Of a DNA stretch of 64,000 nt, positions 33,600 to 43,518 are shown in pieces. Each line of letters opens with the position of its first letter. Position 1 is the stretch's first letter. The stretch spans positions 62,001 to 126,000 of the forward strand of contig NZ_JAFEMW010000002.1 of NCBI RefSeq assembly GCF_016892625.1, in the 5' to 3' direction. This DNA is from Brevibacterium sp. RIT 803. GTDB taxonomy: Bacteria > Actinomycetota > Actinomycetes > Actinomycetales > Brevibacteriaceae. The translations under genes and the position numbers were made by a program. Below the pieces are notes generated by a model. That model was not told the origin of the DNA. It ran no database searches and was given only the letters and a program-made list of their open reading frames with translations.

Positions 33600-34766
33600 C
33601 TATCTCCCCCCGCTCACGTGCGTGAGTACGAGATCATTGCGATGGATGACCTCTTTACGGTAATCATTTCCGAGTCGGGTGCCAAGTTCGTCCGTGGACA
33701 TGCCGAACATCCCGGGCAGTTCCTGCGAAGAGAAGTTGGTCATGCCACGTGCGATGACTTCACCGCCGAGGTTCCGAATCTCGATCGGGTCGCCAGCTTC
33801 GAAGTCCCCGGTCACGCCGGTGACACCGGCAGCCAGCAGGGAGGTTCCGCGGGAGAGCACAGCGGATTCGGCACCATCGTCGATGGTCACCGAACCGAAG
33901 GTGCGGGCCAGATGGCGCAGCCACAGCAGACGTGTCCCCCGACGTTTATGCGTCACCGAGAACCACGTGCCCACGCGTTGACCACCGAGCACTGCTGAGA
34001 TCTTATCTGCCGAGGTCAGCACCGCGGGTATCCCCGAGTCGGCAACCATGAGCGCGGCTTCGACCTTCGTCGCCATGCCCCCTGTGCCGGTGCCGGCGGC
34101 CCCGGTCCCGCCGATGGAGATGTCGTGAAGATCGGCGATGGAGGAAACCTGCTCGATGCGCACAGAATCGGCCAGATTCGGCGGTCCCGAATAGAGAGCC
34201 TCGACATCGGAGAGCAGGACGAGGGCGTCTGCGTGCGACAGGTGTGCGACAAGGGCAGCCAGGCGATCGTTGTCACCGAAACGGATCTCTTCTGTCGCCA
34301 CAGCATCGTTCTCGTTGACGATCGGCAGTGTCCCGAGGGCCAGGAGTTTGTCGATGGCACGTTGAGCGTTCCTGTACCGAGTGCGTCGGATCAGGTCATC
34401 GGCTGAGAGCAGCACTTGGCCGGGCACCAGGTCGTAGCGACCCAGTGCCCGGGTATAGGCGGCCATGAGCAGACCTTGGCCGACTCCGGCAGCGGCCTGC
34501 TGTGTGGCAAGGTCACCGGGGCGCCTGTTGAGGCCCATCGGTTCGAGCCCGGCCGCAATCGCGCCGGAGGACACGAGGATGACTTCGTGCCCGGCAGAAC
34601 GATGGGCTCCGATGACATCGGTGAGCGCGATCAGCTTTGCTTCGTCCAATCCCCCGTCGAGGGTGGTCAGTGACGAAGAACCGACCTTGATCACGATGCG
34701 GCGTGCAGCTGCGATATCGGCACGCGCCGAGATGCTGCCAGAATCGGTGGACTGGCTGTCGCTCAT
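33600..34766 (-). CDS. proB: Glutamate 5-kinase
   Basis: The 388-residue enzyme phosphorylates glutamate, the first and feedback-controlled step of proline synthesis. An amino acid kinase domain (about 20-270) shows [19 protein letters not shown], and [14 protein letters not shown]-terminal PUA domain (about 290-385) contains [20 protein letters not shown]. Length and domains are standard. The ATG overlaps the obg stop by 4 nt, and proA follows immediately. Confidence 0.96.
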   Translation of the reverse strand: MSDSQSTDSGSISARADIAAARRIVIKVGSSSLTTLDGGLDEAKLIALTDVIGAHRSAGHEVILVSSGAIAAGLEPMGLNRRPGDLATQQAAAGVGQGLLMAAYTRALGRYDLVPGQVLLSADDLIRRTRYRNAQRAIDKLLALGTLPIVNENDAVATEEIRFGDNDRLAALVAHLSHADALVLLSDVEALYSGPPNLADSVRIEQVSSIADLHDISIGGTGAAGTGTGGMATKVEAALMVADSGIPAVLTSADKISAVLGGQRVGTWFSVTHKRRGTRLLWLRHLARTFGSVTIDDGAESAVLSRGTSLLAAGVTGVTGDFEAGDPIEIRNLGGEVIARGMTNFSSQELPGMFGMSTDELGTRLGNDYRKEVIHRNDLVLTHVSGGR

Positions 34767-36325
34767 TCCTGACCGGACTCGGAATCGGAGGTGACACCGG
34801 CAGAACCTTCGCGGTCGCGACTGGCACGCTCCGCGAGGCGCTCCTGCTCGAACTCGGCACGAACGGCGGCCTTCGCATCCATACGATCATGGAATGCGGC
34901 CTTTCGCTCCTTACGAGTCGAACGGGCATCCTCATCCAGACGCAGGTCGGTACCGCGGCTGCCCAGCAGCTCGGCGCCGCCGACGCTTGTCGGATCCCAG
35001 TCGAAGACGACGCCGTCGTCTCCGCCGATCACGATCGTGTCACCTGGCTTCGCACCGGCCTTGAACAGTGACTCTTCGACACCGAGGCGATCGAGGCGAT
35101 CGGCGAGATAGCCGACAGCCTCGTCGTTGGCGAAGTCCGTCTGCCGCACCCAACGCTCGGGTTTGACGCCGCGGATGCGGAAGACAGGACCGTCCTCGTC
35201 GCTTTCGGCTTGAATCTGGAAGCCACGGTCATCAACGGCCTTAGGACGGATGACGACTCGCTTCGGCGTCGCCTCGAGCTCTGCCCGACGCTCACGTTCG
35301 GCCGAGACGAGTTCAGCCATCGCGAAGGACAGCTCCCGCAGACCGATGTGACTGACCGCGGAGATCTCAAAGACTCGATAACCTGCCGCCTCCAGGTCGG
35401 GGCGGACGATATCGGCCAAGTCATTGCCGTCGGGGATGTCGACCTTGTTCAGCGCCACGAGCTTGGGGCGTTCCGACAGAGGCAGCAGTCCGTTTCCGTC
35501 ATCGAGGTCGACTGCATAGGCAGCGAGCTCCGATTCGATGATGGTCAGGTCCGAGACAGGATCACGGCCCGGCTCCCACGTCGCCATGTCGACGACATGG
35601 ACCAATGCGGCGCAGCGTTCGACGTGTCGGAGGAACTCAAGACCGAGGCCCTTGCCTTCTGATGCTCCCGGGATGAGGCCTGGGACATCGGCGATGGTGT
35701 ATCGCACATCGCCTGCCTGGACCACGCCGAGGTTGGGCACGAGTGTGGTGAACGGATAGTCCGCGATCTTCGGCTTAGCTTCAGACATGGCCGCGATGAG
35801 GCTGGATTTGCCGGCTGAGGGGTAGCCGACGAGCGCGATGTCAGCGATCGTCTTGAGCTCGAGCACCAAGCTGAGTGCTTCGCCGGGTTCACCCAGCAGA
35901 GCGAAACCCGGTGCCTTGCGTTTCGAGGAAGCCAGAGCCGCGTTGCCGAGGCCGCCGCGGCCACCTGCGGCAGCGACGTATTCGGTTCCGGCATCGACGA
36001 GGTCGGCGATGATCTCGCCGTTCTGGTTCTTCACGACCGTGCCGTCAGGGACGGCGATGATGAGGTCACCGCCATCCGCACCATGGCGCAGATCGCCCTT
36101 GCCGATGCCGCCGTCGTTCGCAGTCAGATGCGGACGGTGGTGCAGTGGGAGCAGCGTTGTGGTCTGAGCGTCGACGACGAACTTGACGTCACCGCCCTGA
36201 CCACCGTTGGCACCGTCAGGGCCGCCAAGGGGTTTGAATTTCTCGCGCCTGATCGAGGCGCAGCCGTTGCCGCCGTCTCCGGCGGAAAGATGGACTGTGA
36301 CACGGTCTATGAACTCGGTGGCCAT
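34763..36325 (-). CDS. obgE: GTPase Obg (CgtA)
   Basis: The 520-residue ribosome-associated GTPase acts in 50S assembly and stress control. The N-terminal Obg fold (about 1-158) is glycine-rich ([21 protein letters not shown]). The G domain begins with the P-loop [11 protein letters not shown] near 166, [16 protein letters not shown] for switch II, and NKVD near 290. The C-terminal OCT domain (about 370-440) contains [23 protein letters not shown] charged tail of about 60 residues follows, as in actinobacterial Obg proteins. It lies downstream of L27, a conserved linkage. Confidence 0.96.
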   Translation of the reverse strand: MATEFIDRVTVHLSAGDGGNGCASIRREKFKPLGGPDGANGGQGGDVKFVVDAQTTTLLPLHHRPHLTANDGGIGKGDLRHGADGGDLIIAVPDGTVVKNQNGEIIADLVDAGTEYVAAAGGRGGLGNAALASSKRKAPGFALLGEPGEALSLVLELKTIADIALVGYPSAGKSSLIAAMSEAKPKIADYPFTTLVPNLGVVQAGDVRYTIADVPGLIPGASEGKGLGLEFLRHVERCAALVHVVDMATWEPGRDPVSDLTIIESELAAYAVDLDDGNGLLPLSERPKLVALNKVDIPDGNDLADIVRPDLEAAGYRVFEISAVSHIGLRELSFAMAELVSAERERRAELEATPKRVVIRPKAVDDRGFQIQAESDEDGPVFRIRGVKPERWVRQTDFANDEAVGYLADRLDRLGVEESLFKAGAKPGDTIVIGGDDGVVFDWDPTSVGGAELLGSRGTDLRLDEDARSTRKERKAAFHDRMDAKAAVRAEFEQERLAERASRDREGSAGVTSDSESGQE

Positions 36326-36341
36326 AATGTCCTTATATCAG

Positions 36342-36373
36342 ATGAAGGGTGAGTCTCGAGACTCACCCTTCAT
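36342..36373 (-). terminator. 32-bp perfect palindrome between rpmA and obg
   Basis: Left arm 36342-36357 and right arm 36358-36373 are fully complementary with no spacer. The stem begins ATGAAGGGTGAG and meets at a TCGA centre. It lies just ahead of the obg start and after the rpmA stop on the minus strand. With no T-run it is either a partial terminator or an RNA-processing structure that sets ribosomal protein versus Obg levels. Confidence 0.6.
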
Positions 36374-36407
36374 GGACCCCTAACAGGGGAAAAACAGAAC
36401 TAGTCGA

Positions 36408-36659
36408 TCAAGCGCCGACGATGTTGACGATCTTGCGACCGTTGCGTTTGCCGAATTCCACGGCTCCTGCCGACAGTGCGAAGAGCGTGTCGTCTCCGCC
36501 GCGTCCGACGTTGGCGCCTGGGTGGAACTTGGTTCCGCGCTGGCGAACGATGATCTCTCCGGCCTTGACAACCTGTCCGCCGAAGCGCTTCACACCGAGG
36601 TACTGCGCGTTCGAGTCGCGACCGTTGCGGGACGAGCTGACTCCCTTTTTGCTTGACAT
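36408..36659 (-). CDS. rpmA: 50S ribosomal protein L27
   Basis: The 83-residue protein carries the L27 signature [32 protein letters not shown] split around RNGRDSNAQ and [12 protein letters not shown]. Unlike Firmicutes L27 there is no cleavable N-terminal extension. It is 13 nt downstream of rplU. Its product lies at the peptidyl-transferase centre. Confidence 0.97.
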   Translation of the reverse strand: MSSKKGVSSSRNGRDSNAQYLGVKRFGGQVVKAGEIIVRQRGTKFHPGANVGRGGDDTLFALSAGAVEFGKRNGRKIVNIVGA

Positions 36660-36672
36660 GTGAAGTCTCCTC

Positions 36673-36981
36673 TTACTTGATGTTCGTGATCTTCAGACGG
36701 GTGAGGTCCTGGCGGTGGCCCTGACGCTTCTTGTAACCGGTCTTGTTCTTGTACTTCTGAATGATGATCTTGGGGCCGCGGAGTTCATTGACGACCTCGG
36801 CGCTGACCGCAACCTTCGACAGGGCATCAACGTCGGTTGTGACAGACTCACCGTCGACGAGGAGGACTGCATCGAGTTCGACGCTTTCCCCGGCCTTCGC
36901 CTTCATTCGGTTGACTGTAATGATGTCTCCGACGCTGACCTTTTCCTGATGGCCACCGGCACGGACAATGGCATAGACCAT
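36673..36981 (-). CDS. rplU: 50S ribosomal protein L21
   Basis: The 102-residue protein starts [19 protein letters not shown] and ends with [18 protein letters not shown], the L21 signature. The start chosen at 36981 has AAAGGG upstream. The upstream frame to 37008 is a non-homologous extension. It heads the rplU-rpmA operon. The 127-nt leader to the predicted promoter may contain an autoregulatory structure. Confidence 0.97.
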   Translation of the reverse strand: MVYAIVRAGGHQEKVSVGDIITVNRMKAKAGESVELDAVLLVDGESVTTDVDALSKVAVSAEVVNELRGPKIIIQKYKNKTGYKKRQGHRQDLTRLKITNIK

Positions 36982-37108
36982 GGTCGAACCCTTTCTGTTC
37001 ATACACAAACGAACGGCGGTTGATCCCTTGGCTCCCGAAGAAGGTTTTCCCAGGGTGTCCCATTGAGAGGAATCACCAGCCGTGGTGCGACGTGCGCACC
37101 GACGATCA

Positions 37109-37138
37109 AGTCTAGTGGATTCGACCGCAGTTGGGCAA
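37109..37138 (-). promoter_or_regulatory. Promoter of the rplU-rpmA operon
   Basis: TTGCCC (37133-37138) and TAGACT (37109-37114) on the minus strand are 18 nt apart. The long leader that follows contains GTGCGCAC and a GGTGC/GCACC pair. Promoter activity is inferred from hexamers alone. Confidence 0.5.
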
Positions 37139-37157
37139 ACCGCTCGAGTTGAAGAAC

Positions 37158-37472
37158 TCAGGCTTCCCGGGTCTCAGCGATCCGTTCGTGATGACGGATC
37201 ACCTCGGCGACGATGAAGGTCAGGAACTTCTCCGCGAACTCCGGGTCCAGGTGCGCATCTTCGGCCAGCCTGCGGAGGTGGGCGACCTGTCGGCCCTCTC
37301 TCTCAGGATCTGCGGGAGGCAGACCATGGTCAGCCTTCAGTTCACCGACTGTCTCTGTGAGCTTGAACCTCTCGGCGAGCAGATGGATGAGCGCTGCGTC
37401 AATGTTGTCAATGCTTCCGCGCAGTTCCAACAGTCGCTCCTGGGCATGTGTCTTGTCGTTGATCTGATCCAC
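37158..37472 (-). CDS. Chorismate mutase (AroQ type)
   Basis: The 104-residue all-helical protein catalyses chorismate to prephenate on the way to phenylalanine and tyrosine. The AroQ pattern is visible: [32 protein letters not shown], split as [20 protein letters not shown] and [12 protein letters not shown], with Arg and Lys active-site residues. The start is taken as GTG at 37472 because TAGACT ends 7 nt upstream, fitting a leaderless mRNA. A GTG at 37478 would add two residues. The neighbours are unrelated (rplU, AGCS symporter). Confidence 0.88.
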   Translation of the reverse strand: MDQINDKTHAQERLLELRGSIDNIDAALIHLLAERFKLTETVGELKADHGLPPADPEREGRQVAHLRRLAEDAHLDPEFAEKFLTFIVAEVIRHHERIAETREA

Positions 37473-37565
37473 GTGCACCAGTCTAACGAGACTCGCGACA
37501 ATCCATCGACGACGCACGGAGGCCGACCCCGCGCCATCGCGGAATCGGCCTCAGGCAAGCTGCGC

Positions 37566-39098
37566 TCAGACCATCTCCTCCACGGGGACGGCGTCCTTCG
37601 TGTCGGGATCCATGAGCGTACCGGCCTTGCGGTCGGCCAGATATTTCTTCATCTCCTTCTTCACCACCGGCATCAGCATGTACAAGCCGAGGATGTTGAT
37701 GAACGCACAGAGGAACAGGGCGGCATCGGCGAACTCGACGACCTTGCTGAAGCTGGCAATGCACCCGATGACCACGAATACACAGACGAGGACACGAAAG
37801 ACCGTGGCCGCGCCCTTCGATTTGCCGAAGAGGTAGGCCCACGCCCGTTCTCCGTAGTAGGCCCAGGTGATGAGGGTGGAGAAGGCGAAGAGAGCGACGG
37901 CGATGGCCAACAGCACCGGGTACCAGCCTGCGACAGTGGCAAAGGCGTCCGAGGCCAAGGCCACGCCGCCGATCTCACCCTCACCGAGGTCATTGGTGTA
38001 GGACGGCTGGTTGGCGACGATGATGGTCAGCGCGGTCATGGTGCAGATGATGACTGTGTCCACGAAGGGCTCCAGCAGAGCAACGAAGCCCTCTGAGACC
38101 GGTCGACGGGTCTTGACGGCTGAGTGCGCGATGGCTGCCGAACCGATGCCGGCTTCGTTGGAGAAGGCCGAACGCTGGAAACCGATGACCATGACGCCGA
38201 CGATGCCGCCGGCGATCCCCTGAGGCGCGAATGCCCCTTGGAAGATCTCACCGAAGGCCTGTGGGATCTGAGCGAAGTTGATGGCCAACACCAGCAGACA
38301 GGAGACTACGTAGAAGATTCCCATGGCCGGAACGAGCTTGTCGGTGACGTGCGCGATCGACCGGATTCCGCCGAGGATGACCAGCCCGACGAGCACGGCG
38401 AAGATGATGCCGAAGATGAGTGCAGCCCATGAGCCTGCCAGGAAGCCATCGGCGCCCCCCGTGGCGGTGCGCACCTGAGCGAAGGTCTGGTTGGCCTGGA
38501 ACATCCCGCCGCCGACGACACCGAAGATGAGGATGGATACCGCAAAGATGCCGGTGAGGACCGAGGCGACGGGTTTCGAGAACTTGCGGAATGCAATGGG
38601 CAGATACTTGAAGGGACCACCGTAGACGACGCCGTTTTCGTCGATCTCGCGGTACTTGACGCCCAGTGTGCACTCAACGAACTTCGTACACATGCCGAGG
38701 AGGCCGGCGATGATCATCCAGAAGGTGGCGCCGGGGCCGCCCAAGGCGATGGCGACACCGACACCGGCGATGTTTCCCAGCCCGACGGTGCCAGACAGTG
38801 CCGAGGCCAGGGCCTGGAAGTGCGTGATCTCCCCGGGATCGTTCTTGGTCGAATACTTTCCGCGGACGACCTCGAGTGAGACCTTGAAGCCGCGGAATTG
38901 GATGAAGCCGAAGTAGATGGTGAAGATGAGTGCCGCGGCGATGAGCCAGAGCACAACGAAGGGGAAGGAAAGCTCACCGATGGTCAAGGGGGCGAAGATG
39001 ATCCCGCCGAAGAAGGTGGCGATCGGATCGAACCAGGAGTTGATTGCATCATCAACCGGTGATTTGGGGGCATCTGCTGCCAATAACAAAGTGTTCAT
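37566..39098 (-). CDS. AGCS-family sodium:alanine/glycine symporter
   Basis: The 510-residue inner-membrane protein has about 11 helices. AGCS signatures are seen: GTVGLGNIAGVGVAIALGGPGATFWM near 100-125, and NEAGIGSAAIAHSAVKTRRPVSEGFVALLEPFVDTVIIC near 320-360. It would import alanine or glycine with Na+, which fits the Na+ economy supported by the Mrp antiporter in this window. The ATG at 39098 begins the conserved N-terminus, and the ribosome-binding site is weak. It is divergent from the SPFH gene. Confidence 0.93.
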   Translation of the reverse strand: MNTLLLAADAPKSPVDDAINSWFDPIATFFGGIIFAPLTIGELSFPFVVLWLIAAALIFTIYFGFIQFRGFKVSLEVVRGKYSTKNDPGEITHFQALASALSGTVGLGNIAGVGVAIALGGPGATFWMIIAGLLGMCTKFVECTLGVKYREIDENGVVYGGPFKYLPIAFRKFSKPVASVLTGIFAVSILIFGVVGGGMFQANQTFAQVRTATGGADGFLAGSWAALIFGIIFAVLVGLVILGGIRSIAHVTDKLVPAMGIFYVVSCLLVLAINFAQIPQAFGEIFQGAFAPQGIAGGIVGVMVIGFQRSAFSNEAGIGSAAIAHSAVKTRRPVSEGFVALLEPFVDTVIICTMTALTIIVANQPSYTNDLGEGEIGGVALASDAFATVAGWYPVLLAIAVALFAFSTLITWAYYGERAWAYLFGKSKGAATVFRVLVCVFVVIGCIASFSKVVEFADAALFLCAFINILGLYMLMPVVKKEMKKYLADRKAGTLMDPDTKDAVPVEEMV

Positions 39099-39158
39099 GG
39101 TGCAATAACCTGCCGTACCCCCTGGAAGGGAGCAAGCTCTACAGCACAGGACGCGAAT

Positions 39159-39174
39159 ACAGTTACCCAACTGT
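39159..39174. promoter_or_regulatory. Inverted repeat in the AGCS/SPFH divergent region
   Basis: ACAGTT-accc-AACTGT is a perfect 6-bp inverted repeat with a 4-nt spacer, about midway between the two divergent starts. It may be an operator. TAGACT (39229-39234) ends 6 nt before the SPFH ATG and is likely its -10. Confidence 0.4.
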
Positions 39175-39240
39175 TACGTACATCACACTGAGCAGGTATT
39201 GGTGAGATGCACGTCTCATTCTGTGACCTAGACTGAAATC

Positions 39241-40356
39241 ATGACCCAGAACCCTCATCAGCACGTTCCGCCTCCGAATCAGCCACCAGGATCTCAACCG
39301 ACACAGCAGCGGCCTCACCCCGGGCGCGGCCAGTATCCCGGTTCTGGTCCTCAGGCTAACCCGCAGCAGCCCCTTCCGGGTGGGCCGCAGAGGATCCCCG
39401 GAGTTCCCCCGGAGCAGAGCCGACCTGTGCCGTCGAGAATCGCATCGGTCGAGGGCGAACGCGTCAGGGAGACCTCGGCGGGCGGCGTCTCGGGCTACTT
39501 CGCCATCGTCGGCGGGGTCATCCTCTTGATTCTGGCGCTTCTGCTCGCAGTGGTCGGACTCATCATGACCGTAGCCCAGGCCGCGGTCGGGGTCATCCTC
39601 ATCGCACTCGCCATCGTCATGTTCATTGCATCGATGTTCATGTTCAAAGGCTGCACCTCCGTGGCTCCGGGCAATGCTGTCGTGCTCCAGCTCTATGGGA
39701 AGTACGTCGGCACAGTGCGCCAATCGGGACTGCGCTTCGTCAACCCCTTCTATTCGAAGATTCAGGTATCGACACGCATCCGCAACCACGAGACATCCAC
39801 ATTGAAGGTCAACGACCTCGACGGCAATCCGATCGAAATCGGCGCCGTGGTCGTCTGGCAGGTCCAAGACACGGCCCAGGCGCTGTTCGAAGTCGATGAC
39901 TTCGAGGAGTTCGTCGCCATCCAGGCCGAGACCGCTGTGCGCCACATCGCAAACTCCTATGCCTACGATTCCTCGGATCCGAACCGGATGTCCCTGCGCG
40001 ACAACGCCGATGAGATCACGTCGAAACTCTCCAATGAGGTCGCAGCACGAGTCGCCGCCGCTGGCGTGACCATCATCGAATCGCGCATCACGCAACTGGC
40101 CTACGCCGCAGAGATTGCACGCGCCATGCTCCAACGACAGCAGGCTACAGCGGTTGTCGCCGCCCGCCAGCTCATCGTCGAAGGTGCTGTGGGCATGGTC
40201 GAGACCGCCATCGAGCAGATCGAGGGGCGCGGGATCGTCAAGCTCGGTCATCTCGAGCGCAGCGATCTCGTAGCGAATCTGATGATCGTGCTCTGCGGTG
40301 ATCAGGCTGCGCAGCCGACCATCAGCACGACGAGGAATCAGGAATCCAAGAACTGA
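39241..40356 (+). CDS. SPFH/stomatin-like membrane protein
   Basis: The 371-residue protein has a Pro/Gln-rich cytoplasmic N-terminus of about 80 residues, two membrane helices (about 83-105 and 108-132), then an SPFH domain from 140 to 300 (PGNAVVLQLYGKYVGTVRQSGLRFVNPF, YDSSDPNRMSLRDNADEITSKL). The coiled C-terminal part (AEIARAMLQRQQATAVVAARQLIVEGAVGMV) is typical. SPFH proteins scaffold membrane microdomains, and their clients here are unknown. A close TAGACT suggests a leaderless transcript. A strong terminator follows. Confidence 0.92.
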   Translation: MTQNPHQHVPPPNQPPGSQPTQQRPHPGRGQYPGSGPQANPQQPLPGGPQRIPGVPPEQSRPVPSRIASVEGERVRETSAGGVSGYFAIVGGVILLILALLLAVVGLIMTVAQAAVGVILIALAIVMFIASMFMFKGCTSVAPGNAVVLQLYGKYVGTVRQSGLRFVNPFYSKIQVSTRIRNHETSTLKVNDLDGNPIEIGAVVVWQVQDTAQALFEVDDFEEFVAIQAETAVRHIANSYAYDSSDPNRMSLRDNADEITSKLSNEVAARVAAAGVTIIESRITQLAYAAEIARAMLQRQQATAVVAARQLIVEGAVGMVETAIEQIEGRGIVKLGHLERSDLVANLMIVLCGDQAAQPTISTTRNQESKN

Positions 40357-40398
40357 GGCGTCCCGCCGCCGATCCTCATGATCGGTGGCGGGACGCCT
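40356..40398. terminator. Strong hairpin terminator after the SPFH gene
   Basis: Arms 40356-40374 and 40380-40398 pair over 19 bp (one G-T), with the loop CTCAT. It lies between the SPFH stop and the rne stop, so it can serve both. Confidence 0.85.
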
Positions 40399-40440
40399 CG
40401 TCGTCTGTCCGCATCAGTCACACGAGTGCGGACATGATGG

Positions 40441-43400
40441 TCAGTCTTCGCCGATGATGACGAATGACGTCGGCAGCGACTGCTGCGCCGACTCATCGGC
40501 AGCCTGAGTCTTGGCAGCAGGCTTCCGCCGCGGTGCTGCCTTGACCGGTTCAGCCTTGGCCACCTTGGTCGCGGTGTCCGCACCGATCATCAGCGGAAGC
40601 TCGGCAGCAGGCTCCGCAGCCTTTTTCGCCGGGGCCGGCTTGTTCTGGACTGGTTTGTCCTGGAGTGGCTTGTCCTGAGCAGGCTCGTCATGCGCTGGCT
40701 CTGACGTCTCCGAGGATTTGGCATTGGACCGCTTCCGGCTGTTGCGGGTCCGGGATCGGCCCGACTTTCCGCTGCCGGTCGAATCGGAGGATTCGCTGCC
40801 CTGCGATTCTTTCGTGGTGTCACTGTTCGGCGTCGACTCGGTGTCGCTCGAAACCGGGGTGTCCTGAGAGTTCTCGGCGTCCTTGGACGCCGTCTCGTCC
40901 TTCTTCAGCGTGGCCTTGGCGATGGCGGCTACGGCCGAACGTGAGGCGTCGTTGGCCGCGGCGTCACTCTGGCCTTCGGAGTCGTTGGACTTCGACGACG
41001 ACTTATTGTCACCGCGACGCTTACGATCACGTTTGCTGTTCGAGTTGTCGTTGTGTGTGGACCGATTGCCGTGATGGGCCTTGGAGCCGTCCTCTTCTGA
41101 ACCCGGCAGCAGCAGTCCCCGACCGGAAAGGTCGGCCCCGGCGCTGACGAGGGACTCTGCGAGTCCGGTGCCGATGCGCTTACGCGTCATCTGCACAAGA
41201 CCCAGGGAGGTCACCTCGGCGACCTGATGCTTGGTCCTGTCCCGCCCCAGGCATTCGACGAGGCGACGCACAACGAGGTCGCGGTTCGATTCGAGGACCA
41301 TGTCGATGAAGTCGACGACGATGATGCCGCCGATGTCCCGCAGGCGCACCTGCCGGATGACCTCCTCGGCTGCTTCCAGGTTGTTGCGGGTCACGGTCTC
41401 TTCCAGGTTTCCACCTGACCCGGTGAACTTGCCGGTGTTGACGTCGATGACCGTCATTGCCTCGGTCCGGTCGATGACCAGCGAACCACCCGATGGCAGG
41501 TTGACAGTGCGCTGCAGCGCCTTCTGCACCTGTTCCTCGACCCGGTAGTGGTCGAAGATGTCCTCGTCCTCGCTGTAGCGGTGGACGCGCTCGAGCAGAT
41601 CCGGTGCCACGGCCTCGACGTATTCGTGAATCGTGTTCCACGCGCCGTCGCCGTCGATGACGAGAGACGAGAAGTCCTCGTTGAAGACGTCGCGGATGAT
41701 CCGCACGATCATGTCCGGCTCGCTGTACAGGAGCTGGGGCGCGAGCACCTTCGTCGACTTCGACTTCTTCTCGATGGTCTCCCACCGTTTCGCCAGTCGT
41801 TCGACGTCCCTGCTGAGCTCCTTGTCCGTTGCTCCTTCGGCTGCGGTGCGCACGATGACTCCATTCGAGTCACCGACGAGTTCCTTGAGCAGTTTCTTCA
41901 GTCGATTGCGCTCGACGTCGGGCAGCTTGCGCGAGATACCGGTCATGGAGTTGCCGGGAACGTAGACGAGGAAACGTCCGGGCAGGGAGATCTGACTCGT
42001 CAGACGGGCGCCCTTGTGACCGACCGGGTCCTTGGTGACCTGAACGAGCACGGCGTCGCCGGGGCTGAGCGCCACCTCGATGCGGCGAGCCTTGCCATCC
42101 ATGCCGAGGGCGTCCCAGTTGACTTCACCGGCGTAGAGCACAGCATTGCGGCCCTTGCCGATGTCGATGAAGGCGGCTTCCATGCTCGGCAGCACGTTCT
42201 GGACTTTGCCAAGGTAGACGTTGCCGATGAGGGAAGACTGCTGGCGATTCTCCTTCAGGTAGTGCTCGACTGTGATCCCGTCTTCGACGACGACCAGTTG
42301 TGTCTGCTCGCCGCTTTCACGCACCAGCATGGTCCGGTCCACAGATTCACGACGGGCCAGGAATTCAGCCTCGGTGATGACTGGGCGGCGGCGCCCTGCC
42401 TCACGGCCTTCCTTACGGCGCTGCCTCTTGGCTTCGAGACGAGTCGAGCCCTTCAGCGAGGTCACCTCATCGTTGTCCGTGCTGCGTGTCCGTGAACGAC
42501 GGCGACGACGGCGACGGGAACCGTTGTCGTCATCGTCATCGTTGTCATCATCACCGGAGTCAGTGGAATTCTCGAACTGCTGGCCGGAGTTCTTGTCATC
42601 AGAGGATTTGGCGCCGGCGGACTTGTTCGAATCTGTCTGCGGAGCCTTCTTCTCCGACCGGTTGCCGGAGCGTGACTCACGTCTACTCGAGTGGGAATCG
42701 GAATCCTCGTCAGCAGATTCTTCGGCTGACGATGGCGAATCGTCGTGATCCGATTCACTGCCGTTGTCATCGCGTCCACGAGAACGACGACCGCGTCCTC
42801 CTCGGCGACGCCGACGGCCGCCGGAGTCGTTGGAGTCGTTGTCGTCAGAGTCATCGCTCTTCACGCTGTTGGTATCGGCGTCCGGCGCCTCAGCGTAGTC
42901 CGCGTCGCTGTCGTATTCGTCGGAATCGTCGGAATCGTCGGTGTCATTCTCAACCTGGACGGGCTGAGCCAGTTCGGCCTTGGGCACCTGGAAGATCAGT
43001 CCACCGTCGTGTGGCACGGCTGGCGCGCTGCGCGGGATCGGAGCAGGAGCGGGGTCCACGGTGGGAGCTGCGAAAGGGTTGCGGGGATCGAACGTGGGAG
43101 CCGGCGCCGGCGAGGCGTCATCCGCGGCAGTGTCTGCAGAATCGTCGTCATCGGCATCCAAGGGATCGTTGGCCTCGCTCCCCCGACCGTTGTTCGCTGC
43201 GTTCTGCGGATCCACGGCAGGTTCACGGACAAACTGCTCGAACACGAGTCCCCTGTTGGCTACAGCGTCCCGTGCTTTCTTCCGTGTGACCGGCCTCTGC
43301 TCCGGAATGTCCTCGACGTCCTCGTCCGAGTCACCATCGCTCGGCTCGGGAATGCGCAGAGACTGCGCAGCCTCGGCGATGTTGTCGAGCTTCGCTCTGA

Positions 43401-43518
43401 TGCTCTCGTCGACATCCCCATGAGAGGAGTCTGCGGAATTCACCGACTGCTGCAGATTGGCGAGATCGGCGAGGATGCCCTCTGTTGCCTCGTTGCCGTC
43501 ATTCGACGCGTCATTCAT
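40441..43518 (-). CDS. rne: RNase E/G family endoribonuclease with long N- and C-terminal extensions
   Basis: The 1025-residue protein has an acidic, Asp/Ser-rich N-terminal half (about 1-380) with Arg-rich islands (RRRRGGRGRRSRGR), the catalytic RNase E/G core (about 400-800) with GNVYLGKVQNVLPSMEAAFIDIGKGRNAVLY (S1 domain), MTVIDVNTGKF with a catalytic Asp, and GGIIVVDFIDM, then a low-complexity basic and acidic C-terminus. The usual Cys-x2-Cys zinc link is absent after QMTRKR: the sequence runs SLVSAGADLSGRGLLLPG. The start at 43518 follows GGGAGAAATC. It degrades mRNA and processes rRNA. It is the largest protein here after IleS and MrpA. Confidence 0.94.
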   Translation of the reverse strand: MNDASNDGNEATEGILADLANLQQSVNSADSSHGDVDESIRAKLDNIAEAAQSLRIPEPSDGDSDEDVEDIPEQRPVTRKKARDAVANRGLVFEQFVREPAVDPQNAANNGRGSEANDPLDADDDDSADTAADDASPAPAPTFDPRNPFAAPTVDPAPAPIPRSAPAVPHDGGLIFQVPKAELAQPVQVENDTDDSDDSDEYDSDADYAEAPDADTNSVKSDDSDDNDSNDSGGRRRRRGGRGRRSRGRDDNGSESDHDDSPSSAEESADEDSDSHSSRRESRSGNRSEKKAPQTDSNKSAGAKSSDDKNSGQQFENSTDSGDDDNDDDDDNGSRRRRRRRSRTRSTDNDEVTSLKGSTRLEAKRQRRKEGREAGRRRPVITEAEFLARRESVDRTMLVRESGEQTQLVVVEDGITVEHYLKENRQQSSLIGNVYLGKVQNVLPSMEAAFIDIGKGRNAVLYAGEVNWDALGMDGKARRIEVALSPGDAVLVQVTKDPVGHKGARLTSQISLPGRFLVYVPGNSMTGISRKLPDVERNRLKKLLKELVGDSNGVIVRTAAEGATDKELSRDVERLAKRWETIEKKSKSTKVLAPQLLYSEPDMIVRIIRDVFNEDFSSLVIDGDGAWNTIHEYVEAVAPDLLERVHRYSEDEDIFDHYRVEEQVQKALQRTVNLPSGGSLVIDRTEAMTVIDVNTGKFTGSGGNLEETVTRNNLEAAEEVIRQVRLRDIGGIIVVDFIDMVLESNRDLVVRRLVECLGRDRTKHQVAEVTSLGLVQMTRKRIGTGLAESLVSAGADLSGRGLLLPGSEEDGSKAHHGNRSTHNDNSNSKRDRKRRGDNKSSSKSNDSEGQSDAAANDASRSAVAAIAKATLKKDETASKDAENSQDTPVSSDTESTPNSDTTKESQGSESSDSTGSGKSGRSRTRNSRKRSNAKSSETSEPAHDEPAQDKPLQDKPVQNKPAPAKKAAEPAAELPLMIGADTATKVAKAEPVKAAPRRKPAAKTQAADESAQQSLPTSFVIIGED

